64,000 nt of DNA from Molanna angustata (Eukaryota; Arthropoda; Insecta; Trichoptera; Molannidae), in contig OY754972.1 in the NCBI GenBank assembly GCA_963576475.1, positions 29,497,107-29,561,106 on the forward strand, in the 5' to 3' direction. Shown piece after piece: positions 1-11,490 of the stretch. Made by a program: the position numbers and the translations under genes. Every line of letters begins with the position of its first letter. Position 1 is the stretch's first letter. Below the pieces are notes generated by a model. It had not been told where the DNA came from. It searched no databases and worked only from the letters and a program-made list of their open reading frames with translations.

Positions 1-300
1 AGTTTTGTTGGCAACTATCTATATAATCTGAAATTTTAGGCTCTTTAAATAGAGCGGATCAAAAGTTATAAGGGGGGGGGACACTTAGACACACTAAATA
101 TTCTACTCCGAATTCTAATCCCTATATATATAGGATATAATATATGCTGCGAAGCCTCTAAGTTAGTGTTTTTTTACTTCAATGTTAAAAAAACCGTGAA
201 AAATATAGACCCTACATACAAATATCGCGTATCTTTGCTTGATACCTACCTTGTCAACATTTTAAGAGGATATAATTCTCTTGAACAAATCGACAATTGG
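1..300 (+). repeat. Partial copy of a ~1-kb TIR repeat family (family R)
   Basis: This segment matches the right-hand part of the repeats at 10040-10985 and (reversed) 6405-7399. Shared landmarks include a run of G after TAAAAGTTATAA-like sequence, TTCTACTCCGAATTCT, a GCGAAGCCTCTAA-like word, and the end AATCGACAATTGG. The left part lies outside the window. It is diverged and non-coding; the two short overlapping frames at 281-519 have no recognisable content. Confidence 0.75.
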
Positions 301-1053
301 ATTACCAACACAATTTAAATTTTATTTGTGTCGTCTCATAAACGTTATTTTAATAAAACCAATTTTATTCAGGTTGTTGCTACTGAAAAACTTTTTGCTG
401 GAATCGCGTTTTTTTCCAATGAAAAAACCGCTTGGAATTGCACAATGTTTTTATCGATTTCTATAAATTGTCATTTTTATAAGAAAAAAGAGTCCTCTAT
501 ACAGCCCAAAATATTTTGAATAATACACCTACTTATAAATTATATAACATGGAATAATAATCATTAAATGCGTGCATTACAAATAAAAAATTAATAAAAA
601 TCGTAGTAGCACTTGTTTCTTATATATCAAGTAAATTCACATTAATGATTTCCACCGAAACACCAAAAATTCGTTCAATAAAATATTATACTAAATGAGG
701 AAATAAAGTATGTAATAAAAATAATATATGACTTCCCATGTTTGAAAATTGGGAGTCGGTAATATATTTTACAGACGACGTTAGAATCATGACGTATCTC
801 TTCATCACACCCTTTTATAAACATTATTAGCTATACTTGCCTCATTATTGGATTTTAAACAACCTCCACAACCTTCTTAGAATGTAGTTACACTTAGGTA
901 TATACGTAATTTCATAATTACCTTTAAACTTACATTAATCTATTTTGTATTCATCTATATACTTACTTTTATGGCTTTGTAACGTTTGATTTTTTTTTTG
1001 TTTTGTTGTATACTCAAAATAACATGGAAAATGAGATTAATTTATTTGGTCTT
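301..1053. other. AT-rich intergenic, no gene seen
   Basis: No coding, RNA or repeat structure that I can support. Two short overlapping frames near 281-519 look fortuitous. Confidence 0.5.
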
Positions 1054-1740
1054 TAAGAGGGGGACTGCTGCCAATGTACCTATTTTTTCAATTTTATATA
1101 CCATCATTATTACTATACGAATCATTTTGAAAAAAATAACCTAGTTAGTTTGGATATTAATAAAGAGAAATATACCTTAACTTTTTGATTATGTTCTGTA
1201 TATATTCTTGTAGGAAAATAATAAGCATACCCCGATTTTAGACATTTATCTTAAATTTCTAAAACAATATAAGGTATTGTACAATATTTTTTTTATAAAT
1301 TAAAGAAGAACAAAATACCTGAAAAAATATGATATGACGTTGCATTAACGCATCAGGTTAAGTAAATAAACCAAAAAAACTTTTATTACGCAATGGCGCT
1401 GAATGGAAAATAAATGTTTTTTAGGTTTATTTACTAAACCTGAAACATTAATGCAACGTCACATCATATTTTTCTAGATATTTTTGTCTTCTTTCATTTA
1501 AAAAAAATATATTACTCTACGCCTTATAGTTTATTGAAAATATATGATAAACGTTGAAAATCGGGGTATGCCATTATTTTTCTACAAGAATTTATACAGA
1601 ACATTATCAAAAAGTTAAGGTATATTTTTGTTTATTAGTATCCCAACTATCTAAATTATTTTTTTCAAAACGATTTGATAAAAAATAATGATGGTATATC
1701 AAATTGAAAAATAGGTACGTTGGTAGCAGTCCCCCCCTTA
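1054..1740. mobile_element. Foldback (long inverted repeat) element
   Basis: A long palindrome. The left arm runs from 1054 (TAAGAGGGGGACTGCTGCC) to about 1372. The right arm runs from about 1423 to 1740, ending GGTAGCAGTCCCCCCCTTA. The arms pair over roughly 320 bp with scattered mismatches and small indels, around a loop of about 50 bp. There is no ORF. The structure fits a foldback or MITE-like non-autonomous DNA element. A clean target duplication is not visible: TTAA is present at the left edge but TTAT at the right. Confidence 0.75.
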
Positions 1741-2360
1741 TGTTTTGTACAGGTTTTAGGACTTATGACCCGTTTCGAACTTGTTTACGAGATCACTTTC
1801 TGCAAATGCACCGATTTTACTATTTTCTTTTCGTTGACCTATACGAAACATATTTTTCTATTTTTGCACGCTATATTTTTTGAGTTGCTCTAAAGCTTTG
1901 AATTTTTGTTATGTAATAACTTAAAATTCATTTTATTATTTACTCAATATTTTAAAAACTTCTTCAAAAATAATTACAGCGATTTTTTTTATACTTATAA
2001 TATGAACGAAAAATTTTCAAGTGCTGGAAGACTGGTTTTTAAGAAAAATATAAAATTAAAATATTTTTAAAACGATTTAAATTGTGATTTCAATTTAAAA
2101 TGTTTCGCTGGAAGACTCACGCGGCGAAGGAATTGACCGCCATTTGCTTTTGTCTCTCTACTGGCAGGACATTCTCTACACCTACACGAAGCGCTCAGCA
2201 ACTTATTTATCGATATTTATATCCGCGATCTTATTATTCAAATATAGTAATTGTTAAGATTTAGTCGATGTTGTACAATAAAATAAGTTCAATGAGTCCA
2301 TATTTTCTTTGAGATCTGTCTATTATAATAACACTTGTTTTATTTTATGCATATGATATC
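1741..2360. other. Intergenic, no gene seen
   Basis: AT-rich sequence with a GC-richer patch near 2100-2210 that has no open frame of note. Nothing recognised. Confidence 0.5.
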
Positions 2361-2463
2361 TTATTCAATTCTGCTTTCGTGTGGCTTCTGCCATGTCCAG
2401 GTCTCATTTGCATACTTCAGGATTGGCACTACGATTACGTTATGAATGGCAAATTGATTTGTA
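2361..2463 (-). pseudogene. Inverted 5' part of a LINE reverse-transcriptase relic
   Basis: Read on the minus strand, 2458 to 2364 encodes a fragment with VVPILKYANETWTW and KPHESRI. This is the conserved 'VRP..YGSETW' block that follows the RT core in insect LINEs. It should be followed directly by an AVEMRFLRR-type block. That block lies next door but on the plus strand (2467 onward), so this 5' piece is inverted relative to the 3' piece. Confidence 0.6.
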
Positions 2464-2757
2464 ATAAATGCAGTTGAAATAAGATCGCTTAGAAGAATTA
2501 ATAACAGAACGATGTATGACAGAGTACAAAATGAAGACACAAGAGGAAAGAATGTAAGACGAAGAAAGATGTAATTAACAGAATGAGATGGTTTTGTAAC
2601 TTGGAAAGAATGAATGAAAAACGCCTGACGAAGAAAATATACAAAGCAGACAGGAACGGAATAAGATGTCAGAGGCGCCCGAAAAAAGGATTGCACGACC
2701 ATGTGAACGATATTCTTAAAGACGGAAATGCGTGAACAACAGACGAGCATGTATAAT
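2464..2757 (+). pseudogene. LINE reverse-transcriptase C-terminal relic
   Basis: Plus-strand frames read NAVEIRSLRR, MYDRVQNED and, after frameshifts, RMRWFCHLERMNEKRL and RRPKKGLHDHVNDILKDGN. These are the C-terminal blocks (R.LRR, YDRVRNEDIR, WFGHVERM, GRP...W.D) typical of the ORF2 tail of insect LINEs. It has several frameshifts and no start, so it is a dead, 5'-truncated copy. A related family member lies at 53660-54430 on the other strand. Confidence 0.65.
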
Positions 2758-4865
2758 ATCCTATTCTAATTCGTTTCAGAGTACGAAAACGTCTATAACC
2801 AACGGGCGATCGTGGATAAAAGGATTTTATCAGCGCGGTGTGACTTAATGAGTCCCATATGTAATAAATGCAGTCAACTTTTTTTACATTTCCCATATAT
2901 GTACTATAATTTAGACGAATCAGAATAGGACATATCAGCTACCCAGTGAGGGACATGGCATGATGGTACGTACATCTTATTCAAATATATAGAGAATTGG
3001 AAGTTATATGAACACGCCTTCAGCGGAATAACAAATTAATTTAATTAATATAATTACAACTCCCCTACATCTCTAAACAGCCTTTCTAGATATAAAAGTA
3101 ATTTACTAAAACTTCACTTATTAAAAATATGATAAGCGAACATAAAAAAAACCAACAAAATAATGCTTACAGCATTGCGTCCATATAAGTTCAAAAGAAT
3201 GGAAAATTACTCAAATTTTTCCTTCGTTCTCGATCGTATTAAGTAGTTCCTTTCCTCTCATTTTCATTCAGAATTTTCTCTGGATACTGTTAAAATGTAC
3301 GGCGAGATGTGGTACTCCCCTTCGTTATGCTTTCTACATCATAGCCTCAGACTATATAATGCATTCTACCCGCCCAAAATTCGTGCCTTTTGTTATTTTT
3401 GAAAACTTTTGTATGTGCCTATTGAATCCCAAATCACATTAGATTTGTTGGATGCGCACGTACTACGGTTGAATCTGAGAAAAATAAAGTACATAGGTAG
3501 GTACCTACAGATTGCAAAATGAATTTCTCGAAATTGTATACTTAAGATCTCACTCGAAACAAATTTAATTAAAATTCATGTACCATCATCTATTTAACAA
3601 TTAGCAAATAGAAACATAGTTGCTTAGACATTCGATTAAGGCCATCTTGCTTCTATATATTTGGCGATGAATTCGTGGCAGTTTGTTTTAGAATTCTTAC
3701 ACGATTAAAAATAATTAATGACTTCGCTATCCTTCAAATTCTATTTATCTCCTACATTAGGATAGGTTGTAATTGTATTGCTGCAATAACAATATTATAT
3801 TAGCAGAAATCATCCTAATGATTGGGCAGAATGCCATAATATGTAAGCTATAGAACAAGAAGGTTAGGTCAGGGGGCTACTCATGACACATTCTTAATAC
3901 ATTCTAATCTTGCCTTAACCTTAAAAATGTATAAATCAGTACCCGATCATAATCTAATATTAATCTAACTCTTCATTGAATCATAAAAATTTGTTAAACT
4001 CAATGTTTAGTATGAAATTATTAATTAAAAAATGTATGAATTAATATAGGTACTTATAATTAACCTCAAAGAGTTGATATGTCTGAAACTGATCTTAATC
4101 ATATTTTAATTAACTTCATGAGTATACCTGCGGGTGAGATGCAGATGAAATAGTTTTATGAATAAAGACATAGGTATATGTTTTTATGTTGTCAATAGTA
4201 TGTGGTCACAACTCAATCTCAAGGTCAAATAATATCAAAATTAAAGATTTATACAATCTACATCCATGATTCGATTCTGTCTTCTTCTGTTCTGACAGTC
4301 GACAAATTATCAAAATCCAAATACTTATTGCGTACTTATTATATTTGTGTCACTGCGTTATTCAATTGTATGTGTTGTCCTGAGTTTCCTTTTTAAAAAG
4401 TGTGCGAGTCTTTTATGTTCATTCACAGTATACATCGAGGAAGATTTTCTAATAAACTTATTGATACTGACAATGCCGGAAATTTAATATAGAAAATAGA
4501 TAAGTTTTCTGAATGGAAAGCTCGGCCAGTCCAGTAGGTATAGTGAAGTGAAGCTGGAAGCGAATGGTGCATTAGAATTATGGATTTTCAAAGAAGAATA
4601 GCTTCTAGATGTATTGGACCATTTTAAAATAACGCCATATTTACTGTACAGCGAAATAATAGCTGCGCTAAAAATGACCGCTGAAAATACTCAAAAGATT
4701 TTATATTTACATAGGTAGATTCTTTATGAATATATTTTGTCTCAATGAATATAATTTGAACATTATACAGTGTGTATGCATAATTGATCACGAAGGTACT
4801 ATTTTTTAGATATTGAGAATCCTTAATTTCATTTTAAAAAACAATTTATTCTGGGCTCCCTATAA
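2758..4865. other. Intergenic, no gene seen
   Basis: AT-rich. Around 4540-4625 the frame GALELWIFKRR faintly resembles the LINE 'EAFEMWIWRRML' block, which is too short to call. Words such as GTAGGTACCTAC (about 3497) are present. The 64-codon frame at 4202-4396 has no recognisable feature. Confidence 0.45.
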
Positions 4866-5440
4866 TTTCTATGTTGGTTATTTGATTGGTTTGAACAACA
4901 ACTCCGTCTCTCCAAATATCTCCACACATCTAGGTTCATAACCTATATTTTCTATGTTGGTTATTTGATTGGTTTGAACAACAACTCCGTCTCTCCAAAT
5001 ATCTCCACACATCTAGGTTCATAACCTATATTTTCTATGTTGGTTATTTGATTGGTTTGAACAACAACTCCGTCTCTCCAAATATCTCCACACATCTAGG
5101 TTCATAACCTATATTTTCTATGTTGGTTATTTGATTGGTTTGAACAACAACTCCGTCTCTCCAAATATCTCCACACATCTAGGTTCATAACCTATATTTT
5201 CTATGTTGGTTATTTGATTGGTTTGAACAACAACTCCGTCTCTCCAAATATCTCCACACATCTAGGTTCATAACCTATATTTTCTATGTTGGTTATTTGA
5301 TTGGTTTGCAACAACCACTCCATCTCTCCAACTATCTATCTCCACACATTAAGTTTCATAACCTTTTTTTTTCTATGTTGGTTATTTCATTGATTTGCAA
5401 CAACCACTCCGTCTCTCCACATATCAAGTTTCAAAATATT
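4866..5440. repeat. 83-bp tandem repeat array (about 6.5-7 copies)
   Basis: The unit starting TATGTTGGTTATTTGATTGG recurs at 4870, 4953, 5036, 5119, 5202 and about 5285, an exact 83-bp spacing for the first five. Those five look identical by eye. Two more copies at the right edge are degenerate, with small insertions. A short stretch (ACTCCATCTCTCCACATATC) near 18475 resembles part of the unit, so the unit may derive from a dispersed repeat. Confidence 0.9.
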
Positions 5441-6404
5441 TTCTATATTGGTTTGCTATTGTAAAAATAAAAATTCATTAATAATATAGGATTTTTCACT
5501 TTTTTCTGGAACCTTGGAAGATTCGTTTATATACTTTATTGCAGGTCTGTTTATTTCCACTTTTAATAAGCAGCAATATAATCCAATAACTTTATCCCCT
5601 GTAATATTATGGTTGTTAGTTGTTACCTTTTTGAGTATCGTGGGGGTCGGGTATATACTGAATATGGAGAGATCAATCAGAACGGCAGTATAATATTATA
5701 TACCTATTCCCCGTATTACGCATGATTAATTCATGAGCGTCTGCTTTGCGGTTCACCATATTTCTACCTTTTCCAACCACCATAACCCCTTCTTCAATCT
5801 TTCCACCTTTTCCAACCATTCCATCTTCTTTCTTGATTCCTTTACGTTTTTTTTACTGTGAAAACTCGTACCGAATGTTTGAAAATCATTGTAGTGTAGA
5901 CCGTCAAATTTGACGGGAGGAAATGAAAAAAAGATGTTATCGGTTTATGTCATTTCAAATGCCAACTTAGGTGAATATAATTACGTTATTTTTAGAGGGC
6001 GCGCTCATACTGTGTGATGTTCAAAACGATCTTTCTGAAAAGATTATTTATTTGCTTATTTATCTTTTTGTACGTAATACAAACAAATACAATGTTCACT
6101 GGCGGGCCTATTTCTTCCAACCAACCAATTTATTCTGACTAAAAAAATTATATGCAAATTTTTTCTACTATGAAGGGTAGGTATATAATATTGAAACTTT
6201 GTAAACATCAAAATATCCTCAATAGGAACTTATATTTTTTTTATATTCTTAGACTTTGCTAAAGAAAATACCTCATAATAAACATGAAATCTTAATTTTT
6301 ATGAGAATTTTCGTTTTGAAGTTGTTTTGTAATAAGTATTTTCATTGCTTATTTTATTTCGCCTTCGGGAATAAACAAATTAAAATAAAATTCTTACAAT
6401 TTAT
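5441..6404. other. Intergenic, no gene seen
   Basis: AT-rich with poly-pyrimidine patches near 5760-5850. No supported gene. The 113-codon frame at 6256-6597 runs into the neighbouring 1-kb repeat and is not credible as a gene. Confidence 0.45.
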
Positions 6405-7399
6405 CCAACTGTCGATTTGTTCAGGAGAACTTTGTTCTCTTAACATATCGACAATGTTTCAAGCCAGAATACGCGAGAATTGTATGAAGAGGTCTACTAT
6501 TTTCACGGCATTTCCAACTTTGAGATCAAAAAACACCAACTTAGAGGCTTCGCAGCATATATGTTCCATACACGGATTTACTCAGAATTCGGAGTAGAAC
6601 ATTTCGTGTGTCTGTGTGTGTGTGTGTGTCTGTGTGTGTGTGTCCCCCCCCCCCCCTTATAACTTTTGATCCGCTCAATTTACAGAGCCCAAAATTTCAG
6701 AATATATAAACAGTTATAGGCCTACAAAACTTTTATACTCAGAATTTTGAATTTTTGTTTCAGTCAGGGGTTATCAACTTTTGAATTTTTACTTTATTTT
6801 TCCATATATCTCAGAAACCATAAAAGCTAGAACGCTGAAAATTGGTATAAACACAGAAAAATACAAAATCTCAAATCGATTTTTTCAAAAAAATTCCAGG
6901 GTTTCTCAAACGTTTTTTATTAAGAAAAATATTTTTTTTATGATAAATTTATGAGTTTAACTGCCTATATTTCCAAATATTTTAAAAATATCGAAAAAAG
7001 CCGAAACACCCCAACTAGATAATTTATTTTTCTATAAAAAATATAAAAGATGTATTAGCACATCTCAAACTTTTTTTAACAATTTTTATAAAAATTGAAT
7101 TTAGTGACGACATTTCTTCATACAATTTGTATGGCAATCGCCTACACACAATATCTAAGAAAACTTAATTATTTGATACTAATCTCCAAACATACATACA
7201 TACCATCATGCTGTTTTCATATTCTGCGTAGGATCAAAGGACTGACCTCCATACTATCCTATCTTGACATACATACATAGGTACAAGTGTTGTAGGTATA
7301 GAAAATCAAATATCTTAAAATATTAAATAATTTGTGTTTATGGGATTATAGTTTGGTACTTATTCTTCAACTATACATACTATCGCTATCGACAGTTGG
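6405..7399 (-). mobile_element. Family R repeat, inverted copy, 12-bp TIRs
   Basis: The segment begins CCAACTGTCGAT and ends ATCGACAGTTGG, a perfect 12-bp inverted pair. Its body is the reverse complement of 10040-10985 with moderate divergence. It includes a TG-rich tract and a C run (about 6605-6656) and a shared block around GCCTATATTTCCAAATAT. It has no coding capacity. Its flank on the 7400 side (ATCTCATGTGTTACATGC) is identical to the matching flank of the other copy, so the two were duplicated together beyond the TIRs. Confidence 0.75.
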
Positions 7400-9584
7400 A
7401 TCTCATGTGTTACATGCAACTAGTAATTAAAAAGTCGGCTTTTATTAGGATTTATTGTATATGTTCTTCTTAAAAAGGAATATTCATTCTTGAAAGAATG
7501 CATAGTATATACCTAATGCATAGGTTCCTACTTTGTAGTCGATTATTTGAGTAACACTTTGTTCACAATATCCAAGAACGTAAATTTACAATATTGTAAG
7601 CATGTACTGTGTGTGTAAAAGAATTTACACGTTGAAGTAACATACCTATACAAGGTTTTAACTGAATGTTAAGTCATGTCTATAGCGCGACATGTCATAC
7701 AAGTTTTATTAATTTCACTTAGCTTTTGTGCCATAAAACATAAGAGAAAATAGCCCTTTGTAGGTGCTGTAATATCAAGGTTTTATCACACGCGACAGTG
7801 GTTGTGTGTTCAACATTAAAATGTCAATGAAAAAGACATTAATAAATGAGAACATGGGTGCATTAGAATCTATCAATCATCGTAATGTGAGGTGACACAG
7901 CACACCCCTGGTTCTTACGTTAGTTCTCGTGGGATGGAAGCCATTTTGTCTTTTGAGACAGGGCTGCACCTGAGCTCAAATTTGCTATACTGTATTAAAA
8001 TTTTCCAAAGAAAAGATATGATATATTCAATCGGACGTTAATATTTTAGAGATAAGAAGTTTTGAATATCATCTAGAAGCAGCGTTTATATATTTTATCA
8101 GGAAAAGAATTTATCTATATTTTTTTATTGTATAAAATAATCACTAGTTAACAATTTTATAAAAGAACAAAATAATAATTCCCCAAAAAAGTTAAGCACT
8201 CGTGTTTTCGGGAAGGATTCAAAATCATTAAACTTATTTAAAGTAGGTAATAACAAAATATAAAAAATATATACTTATAAGTATGTTTTTTTTATTACAA
8301 TAATTATGCCTGCGGGCAATAAGTCCGCCACGTTGTATAAAGCAATAAAAGTATTTTATTATTTTAATTATTATTATTATTATATCCTTGATTGTAGCGG
8401 TTTTTCATTAATTGGTTGTAGCGGTTTGATATACTTAATATATACATGTATTCACAATGTACATATTAAGTATATCAAACTATATATGTATATACAAAGA
8501 TACGACAGCTGTATACAATTACAATGTAGGTGAACTTAATGACAGCGGTATGTGAAAGACGCCGGGCACACAACACACCTATCTATAACATCAGTCACTC
8601 ATGCTGTCTCGCTCGCACTCGTACAATCACATATCTCACAATATCAAAAAAAATATGGAATAAATAATTCAAAATTATAAAATACAGCAATAACAGAAAT
8701 AAAATGTTTATTCTTTGAATATTTTTAAATATTCACATTCAGATCACTAACTTTCATTCTCATTACAAATATGAACAATTAAAACCAAAAAATCAATTTT
8801 TGTTGTCCTCTAGTGTACCGACCTAAGCAGACCCACTTGAAAATACTAACTTATTCGGAAGCAATATTAAGGTAATATCGTTGATTTTTACTGTTGACTT
8901 TGGGTCTATATGTGAAATCATTACATGGAAAGTAAACAGCACGCGTAAATGCGGAGCCCTGTCCGTCACTGAATTGGAGGGTTGGAAAATATCCTCTATG
9001 AAGGTAAGGGATGGATGTGTCCCGCTCGAGGCTAGGGGATGATATTGCCCAAATTATGGAGAAAGGCACGAGATGAGGCCAATGTCATTACTCTCCTAGA
9101 TGACTCTGCACTGTGCTACACAGATAGAGACAGACCCGATGCGCTTTCTACAATCACACAAAACTCCACCCGTCTATTCATACATCTCCCTGTTGCTGCT
9201 TTTATTAGAAAAATAATGATGTATCTGTCCATTGAAATAATATCGCTTGCACTGCTATTCATATTATGCGACTCAGGTATTAATATGGACAAAAGTCATG
9301 TTTTTCAATATTTTTTTAATACTTATCATAAACAATGTTCTTTTAAAAATTCATTATGAAGTATCAAAGTAAACATTCTACACAATAAAATATTATTTTT
9401 TTTAACATGTATCTCGACAGAAACGAATAAGGAAAGAAATAAGGAACACAAAATACTGCTTAATATTCAAAACACATTTTTTGACAAACTTTTCCGACAG
9501 CAGTAGCATAAACCTTATAATCTTTCACTGTTAGTAATTTTAAAACACATTGTTTCAAACAAAAATGGATCGATACGTGAACTC
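7400..9584. other. Sequence between two inverted 1-kb repeats, no gene seen
   Basis: Non-coding by eye. It holds a 57-nt hairpin (8424-8480). Frames at 8306-8533, 8851-9069 and 9039-9359 show no family resemblance and no splice context. If the flanking family R copies were the ends of one element, this would be its interior, but no transposase is visible. Confidence 0.45.
8424..8480. other. Short near-perfect hairpin
   Basis: The left arm GTTTGATATACTTAATATAT pairs with the right arm ending TTAAGTATATCAAAC over about 24 bp with one mismatch, around a loop of about 9 nt. It could be a tiny MITE remnant or a precursor-like hairpin. Nothing shows expression. Confidence 0.6.
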
Positions 9585-9715
9585 GAGTAATTGGTCGAGT
9601 AACGTTGAGCAAGCTCGTAAGTAAATCGAAGAAATTTTAGAAAAAAATCTTCCCCGGTAGGAATCGAGCCTAGGATAATTGAACACAGAAGCTTGACTTT
9701 CCACAAGCCCATAGA
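9585..9715 (-). mobile_element. tRNA-related SINE-like unit
   Basis: On the minus strand a box-A-like word (ATGGGCTTGTGG, 9711-9700) is followed about 30 nt later by a box-B-like word (GGCTCGATTCC, 9670-9660), the spacing of an internal Pol III promoter. No acceptor stem pairs, so it is not a tRNA gene. It is degenerate and merges into the 113-bp tandem array. Confidence 0.4.
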
Positions 9716-10000
9716 GGTCTATCAATTAATATCTAGATTTTTGTACTAAATAATATCATGCGATCCAGTGATAAAATCGAGCCTAGGATAATTGAACACA
9801 GAAGCTTGACTTTCCACAAGCCCATAGAGGTCTATCAATTAATATCTAGATTTTTGTACTAAATAATATCATGCGATCCAGTGATAAAATCGAGCCTAGG
9901 AAAATAGAGCACAGAATGACTTTCCATAAGGCCACTGAGGTCTATTTATTAATATCTAGATATTTGTACTGATAATATCATGTGATCAGATGATATTATG
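9665..10000. repeat. 113-bp tandem repeat, three copies, tRNA-like core
   Basis: The word CGAGCCTAGGA recurs at 9665, 9778 and 9891 (113 bp apart). The first two units look identical; the third is diverged. Each unit carries the box-A-like half of the adjacent tRNA-like sequence plus an AT-rich spacer, so a SINE fragment has been tandemly amplified. Confidence 0.85.
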
Positions 10001-10039
10001 ATTATTAAAATAAAACTAGTTGCATGTAACACATGAGAT

Positions 10040-10985
10040 CCAACTGTCGATAGCGATAGTATGTATAGTTGAAGTATAAGATTCAAACTATAAACCAATA
10101 AATCCAAATTATAGAAAATTTTAACACATGTTGGTATGTATGTCAAGATAGGATAGTATGGAGGTCAGTCCTGTTTTCCTACCCGGAATATGAAAACTGC
10201 ATGATGGTTCTGTATGTATATTTGGAGATGAAGTATCAAACTATTAAGTCTTCTTACATATTGTGTATAGGCGATTGCCATACAAATTGTATGAAGCAAT
10301 GTCGTCACTAAATTCAATTTTTATAAAAATTGTTATAAAAAATTGAGATGTACTTCTACAATGTTAATATTTTTTATAGAAAATTAAATTATCTAGTTGG
10401 GGTGTTTGGGCTTTTTTCGATATTTTTAAAAGATTTGGAAATATAGGCAGTTAAACTCATAAATTTTTCATAAAAAAAATATTTTTCTTAATAAAAAATG
10501 TTTGAGAAACCCTGGAATTTTTTTGAAAAAACTGATTTGAGATTTTGTATTTGTCTATGTTTGCACCAATTTTCAGCGTTCTAGCTTTTATCGTTTCTGA
10601 GATATATGGAAAAATAAACCAAAAATTCAAAAGTTGATAACCCCTGACTGAAACAAAAATTCACCATTCTGAGTATAAAAGTTTTGTAGGCCTATAACTA
10701 TTTATATATTTTGAAATTTTGGGCTCTATAAATTGAGCGGATTAAAAGTTATAAGGGGGGGGACAGACACACACACATACACACAAAACTCACATAAAAT
10801 GTTCTACTCCGAATTCTGAGTAAATCAATGTATAGGAACATATATACTGCGAGGCCTCTAATTGGTGTTATTAGCATGCAAAAAGTCCACTACTCCATAC
10901 AAAATGTTCCTTCGTACACGCATCTTGGCTTAATAATGTTGATTCATTCAGAGAATTGAATTCTCATGAACGAATCGACAGTTGG
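10040..10985 (+). mobile_element. Family R repeat, direct copy, 12-bp TIRs
   Basis: Begins CCAACTGTCGAT and ends ATCGACAGTTGG. It matches 6405-7399 in reverse along its whole length, and parts of 1-300 and 54879-55592. No ORF of significance lies inside. It looks like a non-autonomous DNA element. The target duplication cannot be judged because this copy shares flanks with the 6.4-7.4 kb copy. Confidence 0.75.
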
Positions 10986-11009
10986 ATAAATAGACTTTTA
11001 AGCTAAAGG

Positions 11010-11490
11010 CAAGGTATATAAAAAAGCTGTGAGAAGTGCAAAGACATACAGTGCGAAGTGCTGGACATTAAAATGCACACATGAACAAAAACTGCATGTT
11101 AACGAAATGAAAATATTGAGATGGGCAGGTGGGGTGACAAAGCTTGATTAAAATTCGTAATGAGCTAATAAGAGGAAGCTTTGGAGTAACCCCCATACCA
11201 GAAAAACTCTCAGAGAGCCGACTTAGATGGTATGAATATGTAATGAAAAGGCAAAATGATCATGTGGTGCAAACTGCTCTAGCACTCCCAGAAAATAGGA
11301 AAAGGAAAAGACGTCCATTACCCATCTGGTGGGATAGTATGAGTAAGCTCATGGACAAAGCCCAAATACCAGCCCCGACAATACAGGACAGATCAGCCCG
11401 GTGCCGAAGGAATAGGAGAGCCGACCCTACCTATAATAGGACTAGGCTAAGAAAAAGAAGAAGAAGAAAAAAATATGAAGTTTAAGAAAG
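11010..11490 (+). pseudogene. LINE ORF2 C-terminal relic with GAA-type tail
   Basis: One frame (11010-11150) reads THEQKLHVNEMKILRWAGGV and the next (11144-11485) reads IRNELIRGSFGVTPIPEKL, then SRLRWYEYVMKRQNDHVV. These are the conserved tail of a common insect LINE ('HEQKLHVAEMRMLRWM.GVT..DRIRNE.IRGS..V'). One frameshift near 11148 breaks the joint. The copy is 5'-truncated and ends in an AAGAAGAAGAAG tract at about 11455-11475, a typical simple-repeat 3' end for such elements. Confidence 0.8.

Noticed and set aside
8851..9359. Two opposing frames of 72 and 106 codons
   Set aside because: No motif, no splice sites, and mutual overlap. Most likely chance in a slightly less AT-rich patch.
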